From: Lysinibacillus_B sp036662795
GTDB taxonomy: Bacteria; Bacillota; Bacilli; Bacillales_A; Planococcaceae
Length of the DNA: 64,000 nucleotides
Reading direction: 5' to 3'
Assembly: GCF_036662795.1 (NCBI RefSeq)
Contig: NZ_JBAFWZ010000002.1
Coordinates: 123,085-187,084 of the forward strand
Below the pieces are notes generated by a model. That model did not search any database and was not told the origin of the DNA. It saw only the letters and a list, made by a program, of their open reading frames with translations. Of this stretch, positions 52,725 to 61,684 are shown one piece after another (the stretch's first letter is position 1; every line of letters starts with the position of its first letter). The position numbers and the translations under genes were made by a program.

Positions 52725-53673
52725 AAACTTAAAAAAATATTTTCCTATTCGTTCTGGAATATTCTCTAGAAAAAAAAGCGATGTCAAGGCAGTTGATGAT
52801 ATTTCATTTGAAGTATACGAAGGAGAGACACTCGGCATTGTTGGGGAATCTGGCTGCGGAAAATCAACAACAGGGCGGGTCATTATGCAACTGCATGAGG
52901 CAACGAGTGGCAAAGTGACTTTTAACGATGTGGAATTAACAACGCTATCCTCAAAGCAAATGCGAAAAGCAAGACGAGATATTCAAATGGTGTTTCAGGA
53001 CCCATACGCTTCACTAAATCCGAGGCATACAGTCCAAAAGATTCTAGAGGAGCCATTAATCGTACATGGGATAGGTACAGCCGAGGAACGGAAGCAAAAG
53101 GTTCAAGAATATTTGGAAATAGTGGGCTTAAGTGCGTATCATGCAAAACGATATCCTCATCAGTTTAGTGGTGGGCAGCGACAGCGTATTGGAATTGCAC
53201 GAGCGCTGATGACAAATCCGAAGCTAATTATTGCAGATGAGCCTGTTTCGGCACTAGACGTTTCGATTCAAGCCCAGGTGTTGAATTTAATGCAAAGGCT
53301 TCAACAAGATCTAAAACTAACCTATATCTTTATTGCCCATGATTTAGGTGTCGTTCGACATATTAGTGATCGAGTTGGCGTAATGTATCTCGGAAGAATG
53401 GTAGAGCTAGCAGGTAGTGAAACACTTTATGAGGAGCCTCTTCATCCGTACACGCAGGCTTTACTTTCAGCTGTACCGGTTCCTGATCCCGTCTATCTCC
53501 GTGAGCAAATAATACTGCAAGGTGATATACCAAGTCCATCGAATCCACCGAACGGCTGCACATTTCATACACGCTGTCCATTTGCGACAGATATTTGTAA
53601 AACGACAGTCCCGGTATTCATGGAAGTTAAGCAAGGTCATTCTGTTGCGTGTCACTTATATAGTGAAGCGTAG
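52699..53673 (+). CDS. appF: Oligopeptide ABC transporter ATP-binding protein AppF
   Basis: Second ATPase of the importer. Walker A GESGCGKST near 54, signature FSGGQRQR, Walker B LIIADEPVSALDVS, C-terminal CTFHTRCPFATDIC motif. TTG 52699 lies six bases after AGGAGGGG, inside appD, a 26-base overlap that indicates translational coupling. 324 residues, normal. Confidence 0.9.
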   Translation: MSKVLLKVENLKKYFPIRSGIFSRKKSDVKAVDDISFEVYEGETLGIVGESGCGKSTTGRVIMQLHEATSGKVTFNDVELTTLSSKQMRKARRDIQMVFQDPYASLNPRHTVQKILEEPLIVHGIGTAEERKQKVQEYLEIVGLSAYHAKRYPHQFSGGQRQRIGIARALMTNPKLIIADEPVSALDVSIQAQVLNLMQRLQQDLKLTYIFIAHDLGVVRHISDRVGVMYLGRMVELAGSETLYEEPLHPYTQALLSAVPVPDPVYLREQIILQGDIPSPSNPPNGCTFHTRCPFATDICKTTVPVFMEVKQGHSVACHLYSEA

Positions 53674-53712
53674 TGTTAATGATAATAGATACAATAAAAG
53701 GAGGGGTTTCAA

Positions 53713-55320
53713 TTGAGAAAAAAGCAATGGCTTCTAGGCTTTTTCTTACTATTAGTTTTTTCAGTTATACTAGCAGCTTGTAATTCTGATTCAACAGATG
53801 AAGGTGCGGAAGGAAATGATGATAGCGATAAAGAATCATCAAAACCGCAAATTTTAGTATTTGGTCGAGGTGCAGATTCTGTTTCACTTGATCCGGCTAT
53901 CGTTACAGATGGCGAGTCATTTAAAGTGACACAAAATGTGTTTGAAACGCTTTTAAACTTTGGAGATGAAGATACAACAATCCACCCTAGTTTGGCTAAA
54001 AGCTGGGAAATTAGTGAGGATGGCTTAACGTATACGTTCAAGCTCCAGGAAGTTGTTAAATTCCACGATGGAACAGATTTTAATGCTGAGGCAGTAGTGA
54101 AAAATGTAGATCGCTGGAAAGCAGGAACAGAAGATGCTTTCTACTACTTTAATTCTATGTTTAAGGCTGAAGGTGAGGATATTATTACGGAGGTAGTAGC
54201 AGAGGATGATTATACGGTCATCTTTAAACTATCTCGTCCACAGGCGCCATTCTTGAAAAATTTAGCGATGAGTCCGTTTGGCATTGCTTCACCAACTGAA
54301 TTTGAAAAAACAGGGGATAAATTTGGTGATAATCCAGTAGGAACAGGTCCGTTCAAATTTACAGAATGGAAGCGAAACGATTCGATTACGATCGAAAAAT
54401 TTGAAGACTATTGGCAAGAAGGTTTACCAAAGCTAGATAAAGTAATTTTCCGTTCTATTCCTGATAACTCTGCTCGTTTAAATGCTTTAACAGCAGGTGA
54501 TATCGATTTAGCAGACGGAATTAATCCATCAGATGGAAAAGGGATTGAAGCAAATTCTGCACTTAAATTAATCGAGCGTCCATCAATGAATATTGGTTAT
54601 TTAGGCTTAACAAATACACGTCCGCCATTTGACAATGTGTTAGTTCGTCAAGCTGTTAACCACGCGATCGACAAGCAAGGTATTGTAGATGCATTCTTTG
54701 AGGGGCGTGCACAACCGGCAGTAAATCCAATGCCTCCATCGATTAGTGGCTATAACGATGAAGTGAAAGGGTATGAATACAATCCTGAAAAGGCAAAGGA
54801 ATTATTAAAAGAGGCTGGCTATGATGGCTCTGAAATTGAGTTATGGGCAATGCCTGTGCCACGCCCATATATGCCTGACGGAGCGAAAGTTGCACAAGTA
54901 ATTCAGAAAAACTTAGAGGATGTAGGGATTCCATCTAAAATCGTTACATTTGAGTGGGCAACGTATTTAGAGAAAACGAAAAATGGTGAAGCAGACGCAT
55001 TCATGCTAGGCTGGACAGGTGATAACGGGGATGCAGACAACTTCATCTACACATTACTTGATAAAGATAATATCGGTAGCAATAACTATGCATATTACTC
55101 AAACGATAAAGTGCACGATTTATTAATTGCTGCACAATCAGAAATAGATGAGGCAGTACGTAATGACCTTTACAAGCAAGCGCAAGAGATTATTCACGAG
55201 GAAGCGCCGTGGGTACCACTAGCACACTCAACACCATTACTTGCTGCAAAAGCTGGTGTAAAAGGGTTCCTACCACATCCAACGGGCTCTGATCGTTTAC
55301 TAAACGTAACAATGGAATAG
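53713..55320 (+). CDS. appA: Oligopeptide-binding lipoprotein AppA
   Basis: Family 5 solute-binding protein anchored by a lipid. The signal peptide ends in lipobox LAAC (Cys23), followed by an acidic Ser/Asp/Glu linker. Family signature: the ANNOUNCED segment NVFETLLNFG and KSWEISEDGLTYTFKLQEVVKFHDGTDF. 535 residues. TTG start with AAAGGAGGGG upstream. Captures peptides outside the cell for AppB and AppC. Followed by a terminator-like hairpin that would favour its own expression over the permeases. Confidence 0.9.
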   Translation: MRKKQWLLGFFLLLVFSVILAACNSDSTDEGAEGNDDSDKESSKPQILVFGRGADSVSLDPAIVTDGESFKVTQNVFETLLNFGDEDTTIHPSLAKSWEISEDGLTYTFKLQEVVKFHDGTDFNAEAVVKNVDRWKAGTEDAFYYFNSMFKAEGEDIITEVVAEDDYTVIFKLSRPQAPFLKNLAMSPFGIASPTEFEKTGDKFGDNPVGTGPFKFTEWKRNDSITIEKFEDYWQEGLPKLDKVIFRSIPDNSARLNALTAGDIDLADGINPSDGKGIEANSALKLIERPSMNIGYLGLTNTRPPFDNVLVRQAVNHAIDKQGIVDAFFEGRAQPAVNPMPPSISGYNDEVKGYEYNPEKAKELLKEAGYDGSEIELWAMPVPRPYMPDGAKVAQVIQKNLEDVGIPSKIVTFEWATYLEKTKNGEADAFMLGWTGDNGDADNFIYTLLDKDNIGSNNYAYYSNDKVHDLLIAAQSEIDEAVRNDLYKQAQEIIHEEAPWVPLAHSTPLLAAKAGVKGFLPHPTGSDRLLNVTME

Positions 55321-55325
55321 GTGAT

Positions 55326-55353
55326 AAGGGAGGATACAATGCCTCCCTTTTCT
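55326..55353 (+). terminator. Hairpin directly after appA
   Basis: 8-bp stem AAGGGAGG / CCTCCCTT with 8-base loop, then TTCTC. Probably a partial terminator or 3'-stabilizing hairpin within the operon. Confidence 0.65.
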
Positions 55354-55390
55354 CACAGTAGAGGAAAGTGTGAATTTTTGGGGATTTAGC

Positions 55391-55460
55391 AGTGTCTAGC
55401 TCTAGCACCTAGCTGCTTGAGGTCGCTTCGGGCTCTCCAGTGCTTGCGCTTTTCTTAGTA
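55391..55460. repeat. Bacillaceae-type dispersed intergenic repeat between appA and appB
   Basis: GTCTAGCTCTAGCACCTAGC followed by TGCTTGAGGTCGCTTCGGGC, CTCTCCAGTGCTTGCGC and TTTTC resembles a repeat I remember from many Bacillaceae intergenic regions. It has internal inverted pieces (CTAGC/GCTAG-type). G/C-richer than neighbours. Identification as a repeat family is from memory; only this clear copy is in the window. Confidence 0.5.
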
Positions 55461-55497
55461 ATTAAGCGAATGAAAATATGAATATGTGCATAAGAGG

Positions 55498-55537
55498 AAA
55501 CACTATCTCGCCTACGCTACAGCGAGATGTGTTTTTC
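55498..55537 (+). terminator. Second terminator-like hairpin before appB
   Basis: Stem AAACACTATCTCGC / GCGAGATGTGTTT with one bulged base, 10-base loop, then TTTCT. Lies 28 bases before the appB start; possible attenuator. Confidence 0.65.
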
Positions 55538-55564
55538 TAAAGTTCAGAGGGAGAGGTGAAGGAA

Positions 55565-56569
55565 ATGCTGCACTACATAGGCAAACGGCTACTGCATTTA
55601 ATTCCCGTTTTGCTTGGTATGACGTTTGTTGTCTTTTTAATTATCCGAGCGATTCCAGGAGACCCAGCTCAAGTTATTTTAGGTCAGCAGGCAACAGCTG
55701 ATGCAATTGCAGCGCTACGTGAATCACTCGGTCTAAATAATCCTTGGTACATTCAATATGTCGATTATTTAAAAGGAATTGTGACGGGAGATTTAGGGGA
55801 TTCATTACGTACAAAGCAGCCTATTCTTACCGAAGTGTGGCCACATTTAGCTGCAACAATTGAGCTTGCTCTTTTTGCAATGATAATCGCTATTATTGTA
55901 GGGATGAATGCGGGTATTATTTCGGCATGGTTTCAAAATTCATGGTTCGATTATATTGCGATGATAGTGGCACTGATAGGTGTTTCCATGCCGATTTTCT
56001 GGCTTGGATTAATGGAACAATGGATTTTTAGTATTAATTTAGGATGGCTACCGACTTCGGGAAGAGAGGAAGTACGTGATCCGATTGCTGCCATTACACA
56101 TTTATATTTAGTGGATACATTATTGCAAGGTCGCTTTGATCAATTCCTAGTTGTCATAAAGCATTTGATACTACCAGGAGTGGCGCTTGCAACAATACCG
56201 ACAGCCATTATTGCTCGGATTACACGTGCATCCATGCTAGAAGTGATGCGCTCTGACTTTGTACGAACTGCACGTGCAAAAGGACAGAAAATGTTCGTTG
56301 TTATTTATAAGCATGCTCTAAAAAATGCACTTATCCCTATTTTGACGGTTATTGGCTTACAAACTGGACTGCTTTTAGGTGGGGCTATTTTAACGGAAAC
56401 AATTTTTAGTTGGCCGGGTATTGGCCGGTATATTTATGAAGCAATCGGATTCCGAGATTATCCTGTTGTTCAATCTGGCATTTTAATTATTGCGTTCTTA
56501 TTCGTTATGATTAATTTAATTGTTGATATATTATATACAGCCATTGATACAAGGATTAAATACAACTAG
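55565..56569 (+). CDS. appB: Oligopeptide ABC transporter permease AppB
   Basis: Binding-protein-dependent permease with six helices. Begins with IGKRLLHLIPVLLGMTFVVFLIIRAIPGDPA, typical of OppB/DppB. The ATPase-contact EAA-like loop is VMRSDFVRTARAKGQKMFVVIYKHALKNALIPI near 230-262. ATG 55565 is about ten bases after GGGAGAGG; a GTG at 55556 directly abuts that site. About 334 residues. Confidence 0.9.
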   Translation: MLHYIGKRLLHLIPVLLGMTFVVFLIIRAIPGDPAQVILGQQATADAIAALRESLGLNNPWYIQYVDYLKGIVTGDLGDSLRTKQPILTEVWPHLAATIELALFAMIIAIIVGMNAGIISAWFQNSWFDYIAMIVALIGVSMPIFWLGLMEQWIFSINLGWLPTSGREEVRDPIAAITHLYLVDTLLQGRFDQFLVVIKHLILPGVALATIPTAIIARITRASMLEVMRSDFVRTARAKGQKMFVVIYKHALKNALIPILTVIGLQTGLLLGGAILTETIFSWPGIGRYIYEAIGFRDYPVVQSGILIIAFLFVMINLIVDILYTAIDTRIKYN

Positions 56570-56581
56570 GGGGGTGAGCAT

Positions 56582-57475
56582 ATGTCTGAAATCGTTTCTA
56601 AGGCTATACCTGAGGTGAGCGATGGAGAGCGTGCTATCGGTCCATGGAAAACAGCATGGCGAAGCTTTAAAAAAAGTAAATCTGCCCTTGTTGGAACGGC
56701 AATCGTTGTATTCTTTATTGCACTAGCCATTCTAGGTCCTTTTATCGCCCCTTACGGAGATAATGAACAACAGCTTACACAACGGTTATTAGCTCCGTCG
56801 AGTGAGCATTGGTTTGGAACGGATGATTTAGGGCGTGATATTTTTTCACGTATTTTACACGGAGCTAAAATTTCATTAACAGTAGGTTTTGCGGCTGTTG
56901 CTCTGTCAGCTACTGTAGGTACCTTCTTAGGTATTATTGCTGGCTACTACGGGAGATGGGTTGATACGATTATTTCTCGTCTATTTGATATTATGCTTGC
57001 CTTTCCGAGTATTCTACTAGCAATTGCGATTGTATCGGTATTAGGCCCTTCTCTGCAAAATGCACTCATTGCTATTGCCATTATTAATGTACCGAATTTC
57101 GGACGGCTTATCCGTTCTCGTGTATTAACAATTAAAGAAGAAGAATATATTCACGCTGCAAAGGCGATTGGGATGAAAAACACACGGATCTTATGGCGAC
57201 ATATTTTACCGAACGCAATGACACCTATTATTGTTCAAGGTACATTAGCCATCGCTACTGCTATTATTGAAGCAGCTGCACTAGGGTTTTTAGGGTTAGG
57301 CGCTGAACCTAGTCAGCCGGAATGGGGAAGAATGCTTGCTGATTCTCGTATTTTCCTACTGAATGCGCCATGGGCTATGATTTTTCCGGGACTAGCTATT
57401 ATGTTGACGGTTATTGGCTTTAATTTAATGGGGGATGGCTTGCGAGACGCGCTTGACCCGAAAATGAAAAATTAA
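56582..57475 (+). CDS. appC: Oligopeptide ABC transporter permease AppC
   Basis: Second permease, 297 residues. OppC-type N-terminal segment (GPWKTAWRSFKKSKSALVGTAIV), HWFGTDDLGRDIFSRILHGAKISL, and the EAA-like loop EEEYIHAAKAIGMKNTRILWRHILPN. GGGGGGTGAG precedes the ATG. Last gene of the operon, followed by a terminator. Confidence 0.92.
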   Translation: MSEIVSKAIPEVSDGERAIGPWKTAWRSFKKSKSALVGTAIVVFFIALAILGPFIAPYGDNEQQLTQRLLAPSSEHWFGTDDLGRDIFSRILHGAKISLTVGFAAVALSATVGTFLGIIAGYYGRWVDTIISRLFDIMLAFPSILLAIAIVSVLGPSLQNALIAIAIINVPNFGRLIRSRVLTIKEEEYIHAAKAIGMKNTRILWRHILPNAMTPIIVQGTLAIATAIIEAAALGFLGLGAEPSQPEWGRMLADSRIFLLNAPWAMIFPGLAIMLTVIGFNLMGDGLRDALDPKMKN

Positions 57476-57477
57476 AG

Positions 57478-57522
57478 AGACACATCTCGATCTGCTTTGG
57501 TCGAGATGTGTCTTTTCGTTTT
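57478..57522. terminator. Bidirectional terminator between appC and ygaE
   Basis: Perfect 13-bp stem (57478-57490 with 57501-57513), 10-base loop; T-rich on the plus side, T-rich on the minus side as well. Confidence 0.85.
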
Positions 57523-58612
57523 AATAAAATTCTTCTTCTAAGTCTTCGTTTTTTTCCTTACTATGGTAGCTACGGTAGGACACGATAAGCGTATCTAAAT
57601 GCTCTAGATTTTCCTCATAATCTAAAATACGCGATAAAATATAGAGCAAGTGATAGCTTGAAAACTCTTCTTCATCTTCTAGCTCTTGTGCTAAGGCAAT
57701 TTGTTTAATGAAAATTTCCATCACTTCATTACGTTGTAAATACTCATCATGCTGTGACCACTGCGAATGCTCGGGTTTTAGCTTCCCTGTATACTTTAGT
57801 AGGAGCTGCTCATGATAAGTGAGTAAGAAATCTAAACGCTCTTGAATCATTAAACGGAACTGATCTGGTAAATTGCCAAGTTCATTTTCATGCTTATGAA
57901 GGCGGTTTAATAGCTCTAGGCTTTTTTTCGATGTAACAATCATTTGACGATAGACAACAAGTTTTCGTGCCTTAACATATTTTCGATTTCTAAAATAGCT
58001 ACGTTCTTCCTTATAAAAACTATATAGAATATCCACGTCTGCTATTCGATTGTTCAGCTTTGTTAATGCCATCTTTGTTGAAGTATGCTCACTTGCCTGA
58101 CGAACAGCAAGACGAGTCCAACGAATAATGTCATCTTGCAACGAGTTAATCGTTGTAAATAACTTAACCTCATAACGCGGAGGTATAAACACCAGATTTA
58201 CTACAAATGCTGCAAAAACTCCGACCATCACAGTAGCAAAACGGATTAGTCCAAACATTAAAAATTCATCACCTTGAACTTCCATGATTGCAACGACTGT
58301 AACAAGTGCAAGTGTTACGGATTTCTCCAATTTAAATTTAATCATAAGCCCAATTACAATAATAGCGGCAATTCCAATCGCTACTATATGATGGCCGAAT
58401 AATAAGCCAAAAATTACCGCCACGACAGCTCCGATTAAATTACCCTGTACTTGCTCTAAAATCGTTAAATATGAACGATAAATAGATGGCTGAATAGCGA
58501 AAATAGCAGCAATTCCAGCAAATACAGGTGAAGGTAGATGCAGTAATTCAGCAAGAAATAGCGCGAAAACAATAGCAACACCAGTTTTAAAAACACGGGC
58601 ACCTAATTTCAT
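57521..58612 (-). CDS. ygaE: YgaE-like (UPF0421/DUF939) membrane protein, aromatic-acid-exporter type
   Basis: 363 residues: five or six N-terminal helices (to about 135) including HLPSPVFAGIAAIFAIQPSIYRSYLTILEQVQGNLIGAVVAV, a family hallmark, then a cytoplasmic helical domain to the end. Related to FUSC/aromatic acid exporters; substrate unknown. Same place as B. subtilis ygaE beside gsaB. Confidence 0.85.
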   Translation of the reverse strand: MKLGARVFKTGVAIVFALFLAELLHLPSPVFAGIAAIFAIQPSIYRSYLTILEQVQGNLIGAVVAVIFGLLFGHHIVAIGIAAIIVIGLMIKFKLEKSVTLALVTVVAIMEVQGDEFLMFGLIRFATVMVGVFAAFVVNLVFIPPRYEVKLFTTINSLQDDIIRWTRLAVRQASEHTSTKMALTKLNNRIADVDILYSFYKEERSYFRNRKYVKARKLVVYRQMIVTSKKSLELLNRLHKHENELGNLPDQFRLMIQERLDFLLTYHEQLLLKYTGKLKPEHSQWSQHDEYLQRNEVMEIFIKQIALAQELEDEEEFSSYHLLYILSRILDYEENLEHLDTLIVSYRSYHSKEKNEDLEEEFY

Positions 58613-58673
58613 AGAAAATTAAGTCCTCTCTTTCAATAAAAATTACATTACCGAAACACTCCTACTATTAGGC

Positions 58674-59960
58674 CTACAACTGTGAGAATGCATAATGAAC
58701 TGCATCGATTGTTTCGATAATATCTTGTTCCTTGTGCTCAGTCGTTAAGAACCAAGCCTCGTATTTTGAAGGAGCTAGATTAATGCCCTTTGCTAGCATT
58801 AATTTAAAGAAGCGACCAAAAATTTCGCCATTTGAATTTTCAGCTTGATCATAGTTTTCTACGGTTTCATCAGTAAAGTAAATTGTCAGTGCGCCTTTTA
58901 AGCGATTAACTGTAATGGTTACATTATGCTTCTCGGCAGCCTCTAAAATACCTTTTTCAAGCATAGCACCAAGGCGATCCATTTCATCATAAATACCAGG
59001 CTGCTGTAATACTTCCAAACAAGCAATACCAGCTAACATAGACGCTGGGTTTCCTGCCATTGTTCCTGCTTGATAGGCGGGACCAAGTGGAGCAACTGTT
59101 TCCATCACTTCCTTACGACCACCGTAAGCGCCAATCGGCAAGCCACCACCGATTACTTTCCCCATTGCTACTAAGTCAGGCGTTAAGCCGAGCATTGTAT
59201 GTGCCGCCCCGTAATGGAAACGGAATGCCGTAATGACTTCATCGTGAATCGTTAATGCGCCGTACTGTTTAGCAAGTGCGTGAACATGCTCTAAAAAGCC
59301 AGGCTTCGGTTCTACAATACCGAAGTTACCGACGATTGGTTCGATTAAAATACCAGCTGCTTGATCTCCCCAACGTTCCATCGCTAACGTGAATTCTTCT
59401 TTATTATTAAACGGCACCGTAATCACTTCTGTTGCCACAGATTGGGGGACCCCTGCTGAATCCGGTGTGCCTAGTGTTGCTGGCCCAGAGCCTGCTGCTA
59501 CAAGTACTTGATCAAAGTGTCCGTGATAGCAGCCTGCGAATTTAATAATTTTATTGCGTCCTGTATAAGCGCGAGCAATTCGAACTGTTGTCATAACAGC
59601 TTCTGTACCGGAGTTGTTAAAGCGGACTTTATCTAGAGTAGGAATTGCATCCTTTAGCATTTTCGCGAATTTCACCTCATGCTCAGTAGGTGTCCCGAAT
59701 AATACACCTGTCTGTGCTGCATGAGTAATGGCCTTTGCAATATGAGGATGCCCATGCCCTGTAACAATCGGTCCGTACGCAGCTAAGTAATCGATGTATC
59801 GATTGCCGTCAACATCATAAAAATATGCACCTTCACCGCGCGCCATAACTACTGGTGCACCGCCTCCAACAGCTTTATATGACCGCGATGGGCTATTGAC
59901 ACCGCCTACAATATGTTCACATGCTTCTTTATAAATTGCTTCAGATTTTGAATGATTCAT
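58674..59960 (-). CDS. gsaB: Glutamate-1-semialdehyde 2,1-aminomutase
   Basis: PLP enzyme making 5-aminolevulinate for heme. 428 residues; GGVNSPSRSYKAVGG at the start, NSGTEAVMTTVRIARAYTGR, CYHGHFD, DEVITAFRF and the PLP-lysine in MGKVIGGGLPIGAYGG near 268. In Bacillus there are two copies; the position next to ygaE and bcp marks this as the GsaB type rather than the hemL of the hem operon. The start has GGAGGCAAA upstream. Confidence 0.92.
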   Translation of the reverse strand: MNHSKSEAIYKEACEHIVGGVNSPSRSYKAVGGGAPVVMARGEGAYFYDVDGNRYIDYLAAYGPIVTGHGHPHIAKAITHAAQTGVLFGTPTEHEVKFAKMLKDAIPTLDKVRFNNSGTEAVMTTVRIARAYTGRNKIIKFAGCYHGHFDQVLVAAGSGPATLGTPDSAGVPQSVATEVITVPFNNKEEFTLAMERWGDQAAGILIEPIVGNFGIVEPKPGFLEHVHALAKQYGALTIHDEVITAFRFHYGAAHTMLGLTPDLVAMGKVIGGGLPIGAYGGRKEVMETVAPLGPAYQAGTMAGNPASMLAGIACLEVLQQPGIYDEMDRLGAMLEKGILEAAEKHNVTITVNRLKGALTIYFTDETVENYDQAENSNGEIFGRFFKLMLAKGINLAPSKYEAWFLTTEHKEQDIIETIDAVHYAFSQL

Positions 59961-60084
59961 TGTTTTGCCTCCAAACGAACTTTGTACACTCTATTGTAGA
60001 CTGATTTTCCCTTTAGTGCCAAAGAAATTGAAAGACTAACGAGACTTCGGTACGATAGAGAAAAGATGGGGAGGGTTTTACAAT

Positions 60085-60549
60085 ATGACTTTACAAAACG
60101 AGTTAGCACCACAGTTTACATTACCGAATGAAAATGGAGAGAGTGTAAGTTTAGCAGACTTCAAAGGGAAGAATGTAGTGCTCTATTTTTATCCAAAAGA
60201 CATGACACCAGGATGTACGACGCAAGCATGTGATTTTAGAGATGCTTACACAGATTTTTCAGATTTAAATGCAGTTATTTTAGGCGTTAGCATGGATGAT
60301 GAGAAAAAGCATACAAAATTTATTGAAAAGCATGAGCTGCCGTTTTCGTTATTAGTAGATGAGGATCATGAGGTTGCAGAAAAATATGGTGTATGGGTAC
60401 TAAAGAAAATGTACGGACGTGAATACATGGGTATTGAACGTTCTACGTTTTTAATAAATGAAGCCGGCATCGTTGTAAAAGAATGGCGCAAAGTTCGAGT
60501 GAAAAATCATATCGAGGATGTTTTATCTTATTTAAAAGGAGCGAAATAA
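60085..60549 (+). CDS. bcp: Thioredoxin-dependent thiol peroxidase (Bcp/PrxQ)
   Basis: 154-residue peroxiredoxin. Peroxidatic Cys44 and resolving Cys49 in TPGCTTQACDFRD mark the atypical two-Cys Bcp class. Reduces hydrogen and organic peroxides. Follows the B. subtilis ygaF position between gsaB and perR. A hydroxyacid dehydrogenase gene starts directly after its stop. Confidence 0.92.
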   Translation: MTLQNELAPQFTLPNENGESVSLADFKGKNVVLYFYPKDMTPGCTTQACDFRDAYTDFSDLNAVILGVSMDDEKKHTKFIEKHELPFSLLVDEDHEVAEKYGVWVLKKMYGREYMGIERSTFLINEAGIVVKEWRKVRVKNHIEDVLSYLKGAK

Positions 60550-61494
60550 ATGAGAGTATATTTTACGTTTGAACCAAGGGAAGATTTACAAGCACCATTA
60601 GTAGCTGAATTCCCATCGGTTGATTTTATTTTCGATAAAGCTCTACGTGATGAGGAATTAGCAAAGGCAGATATATTAGTTACATATGGTGAAGATTTAG
60701 ATGATGAGAAAATTGTCATTGCGAAAAACGTACAATGGATTTTCGTTGCTTCAGCAGGTGTAGAGAAAATGCCGGCTCGTGCGATTGCGGAACGTGGGAT
60801 TTATGTTTCAAATGTGCGCGGCATTCATAAAAAGCCAATGACGGAATCGATTTTAGCTCATATTTTATCTATTAAACGTGCTCTTCCGTTTATCTATGAG
60901 ATGCAAAAAAAAGGTGAATGGAACAAAAAAGCGCGTCTTTCAGAATTAAACGGAAGTACAGCGGTAATTTTAGGACCTGGTGCAATTGGTGCTGAAATCG
61001 GCCGTATCTTACAAGCATTTGATGTTTACACTATTGGATGTAACCGAAGTGGCGAGGTTGTACCTTTTATGAATGAAACGCATCGTATACCAAATTTAAT
61101 GGACGTACTACCAAAAGCGGATATTGTTATCTCAATGCTACCAAGTACAGAAGAAACAAAGCATTTATTATCCCGTAAACATTTTGAGGTTATGAAAGAT
61201 TCGGCTATTTTTATGAATTTCGGTCGCGGAGATCTAGTACAAACGGAAGTAATAGTTGATGTATTACAGGATGGATTAATTGCCCATGCTGTCTTAGACG
61301 TTTATGAAGTAGAGCCACTTCCAGAGGATAGCCCGCTTTGGAAATTGAGCAATGTGACACTCTCACCCCATTTTTCGAGTCACTCCTCAAAATATGTTGA
61401 ACGTAGCTTAGACATTTTTAGACCAAGCCTAAAGAAATGGTTAAATGGAGAACGGAAATTAGAAAACGAAATGAATTTGCTGAGAGGATATTAA
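60550..61494 (+). CDS. D-2-hydroxyacid dehydrogenase family protein
   Basis: NAD(P)-dependent oxidoreductase, 314 residues. Nucleotide-binding GPGAIGAEIG near 140, NFGRGDLV with the family Arg near 227, Glu in VYEVEPLPEDSPLW near 258, and His in LSPHFSSHS near 275. The ATG follows the bcp stop without a gap, so the two are cotranscribed. Substrate unknown. B. subtilis has no gene at this place, so it is an added member of the peroxide-related block. Confidence 0.85.
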   Translation: MRVYFTFEPREDLQAPLVAEFPSVDFIFDKALRDEELAKADILVTYGEDLDDEKIVIAKNVQWIFVASAGVEKMPARAIAERGIYVSNVRGIHKKPMTESILAHILSIKRALPFIYEMQKKGEWNKKARLSELNGSTAVILGPGAIGAEIGRILQAFDVYTIGCNRSGEVVPFMNETHRIPNLMDVLPKADIVISMLPSTEETKHLLSRKHFEVMKDSAIFMNFGRGDLVQTEVIVDVLQDGLIAHAVLDVYEVEPLPEDSPLWKLSNVTLSPHFSSHSSKYVERSLDIFRPSLKKWLNGERKLENEMNLLRGY

Positions 61495-61604
61495 CTTTGT
61501 AAAGTGAAAAAGTGTGTATTATCATTTGAGAAACTGTAATTGAGAATTAAATATTCTATTTAGTCGAAATGGCTTCATACATTCGTGCGTTTAATAAGGA
61601 AATG

Positions 61605-61634
61605 TTGACAACCTGTGGACAAATTAGTTACACT
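61605..61634 (+). promoter_or_regulatory. perR promoter
   Basis: Consensus -35 TTGACA (61605-61610), 18-base spacer, -10 TACACT (61629-61634). Confidence 0.65.
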
Positions 61635-61636
61635 AT

Positions 61637-61651
61637 TTGTAACAATTATAA
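61637..61651 (+). promoter_or_regulatory. PerR-box-like site in the perR promoter
   Basis: TTGTAACAATTATAA matches the PerR 7-1-7 consensus at 12 of 14 positions and lies just after the -10, suited to autorepression. Confidence 0.55.
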
Positions 61652-61684
61652 ATTAATAATTATGTATAAGAGAGGTGCATGGCG

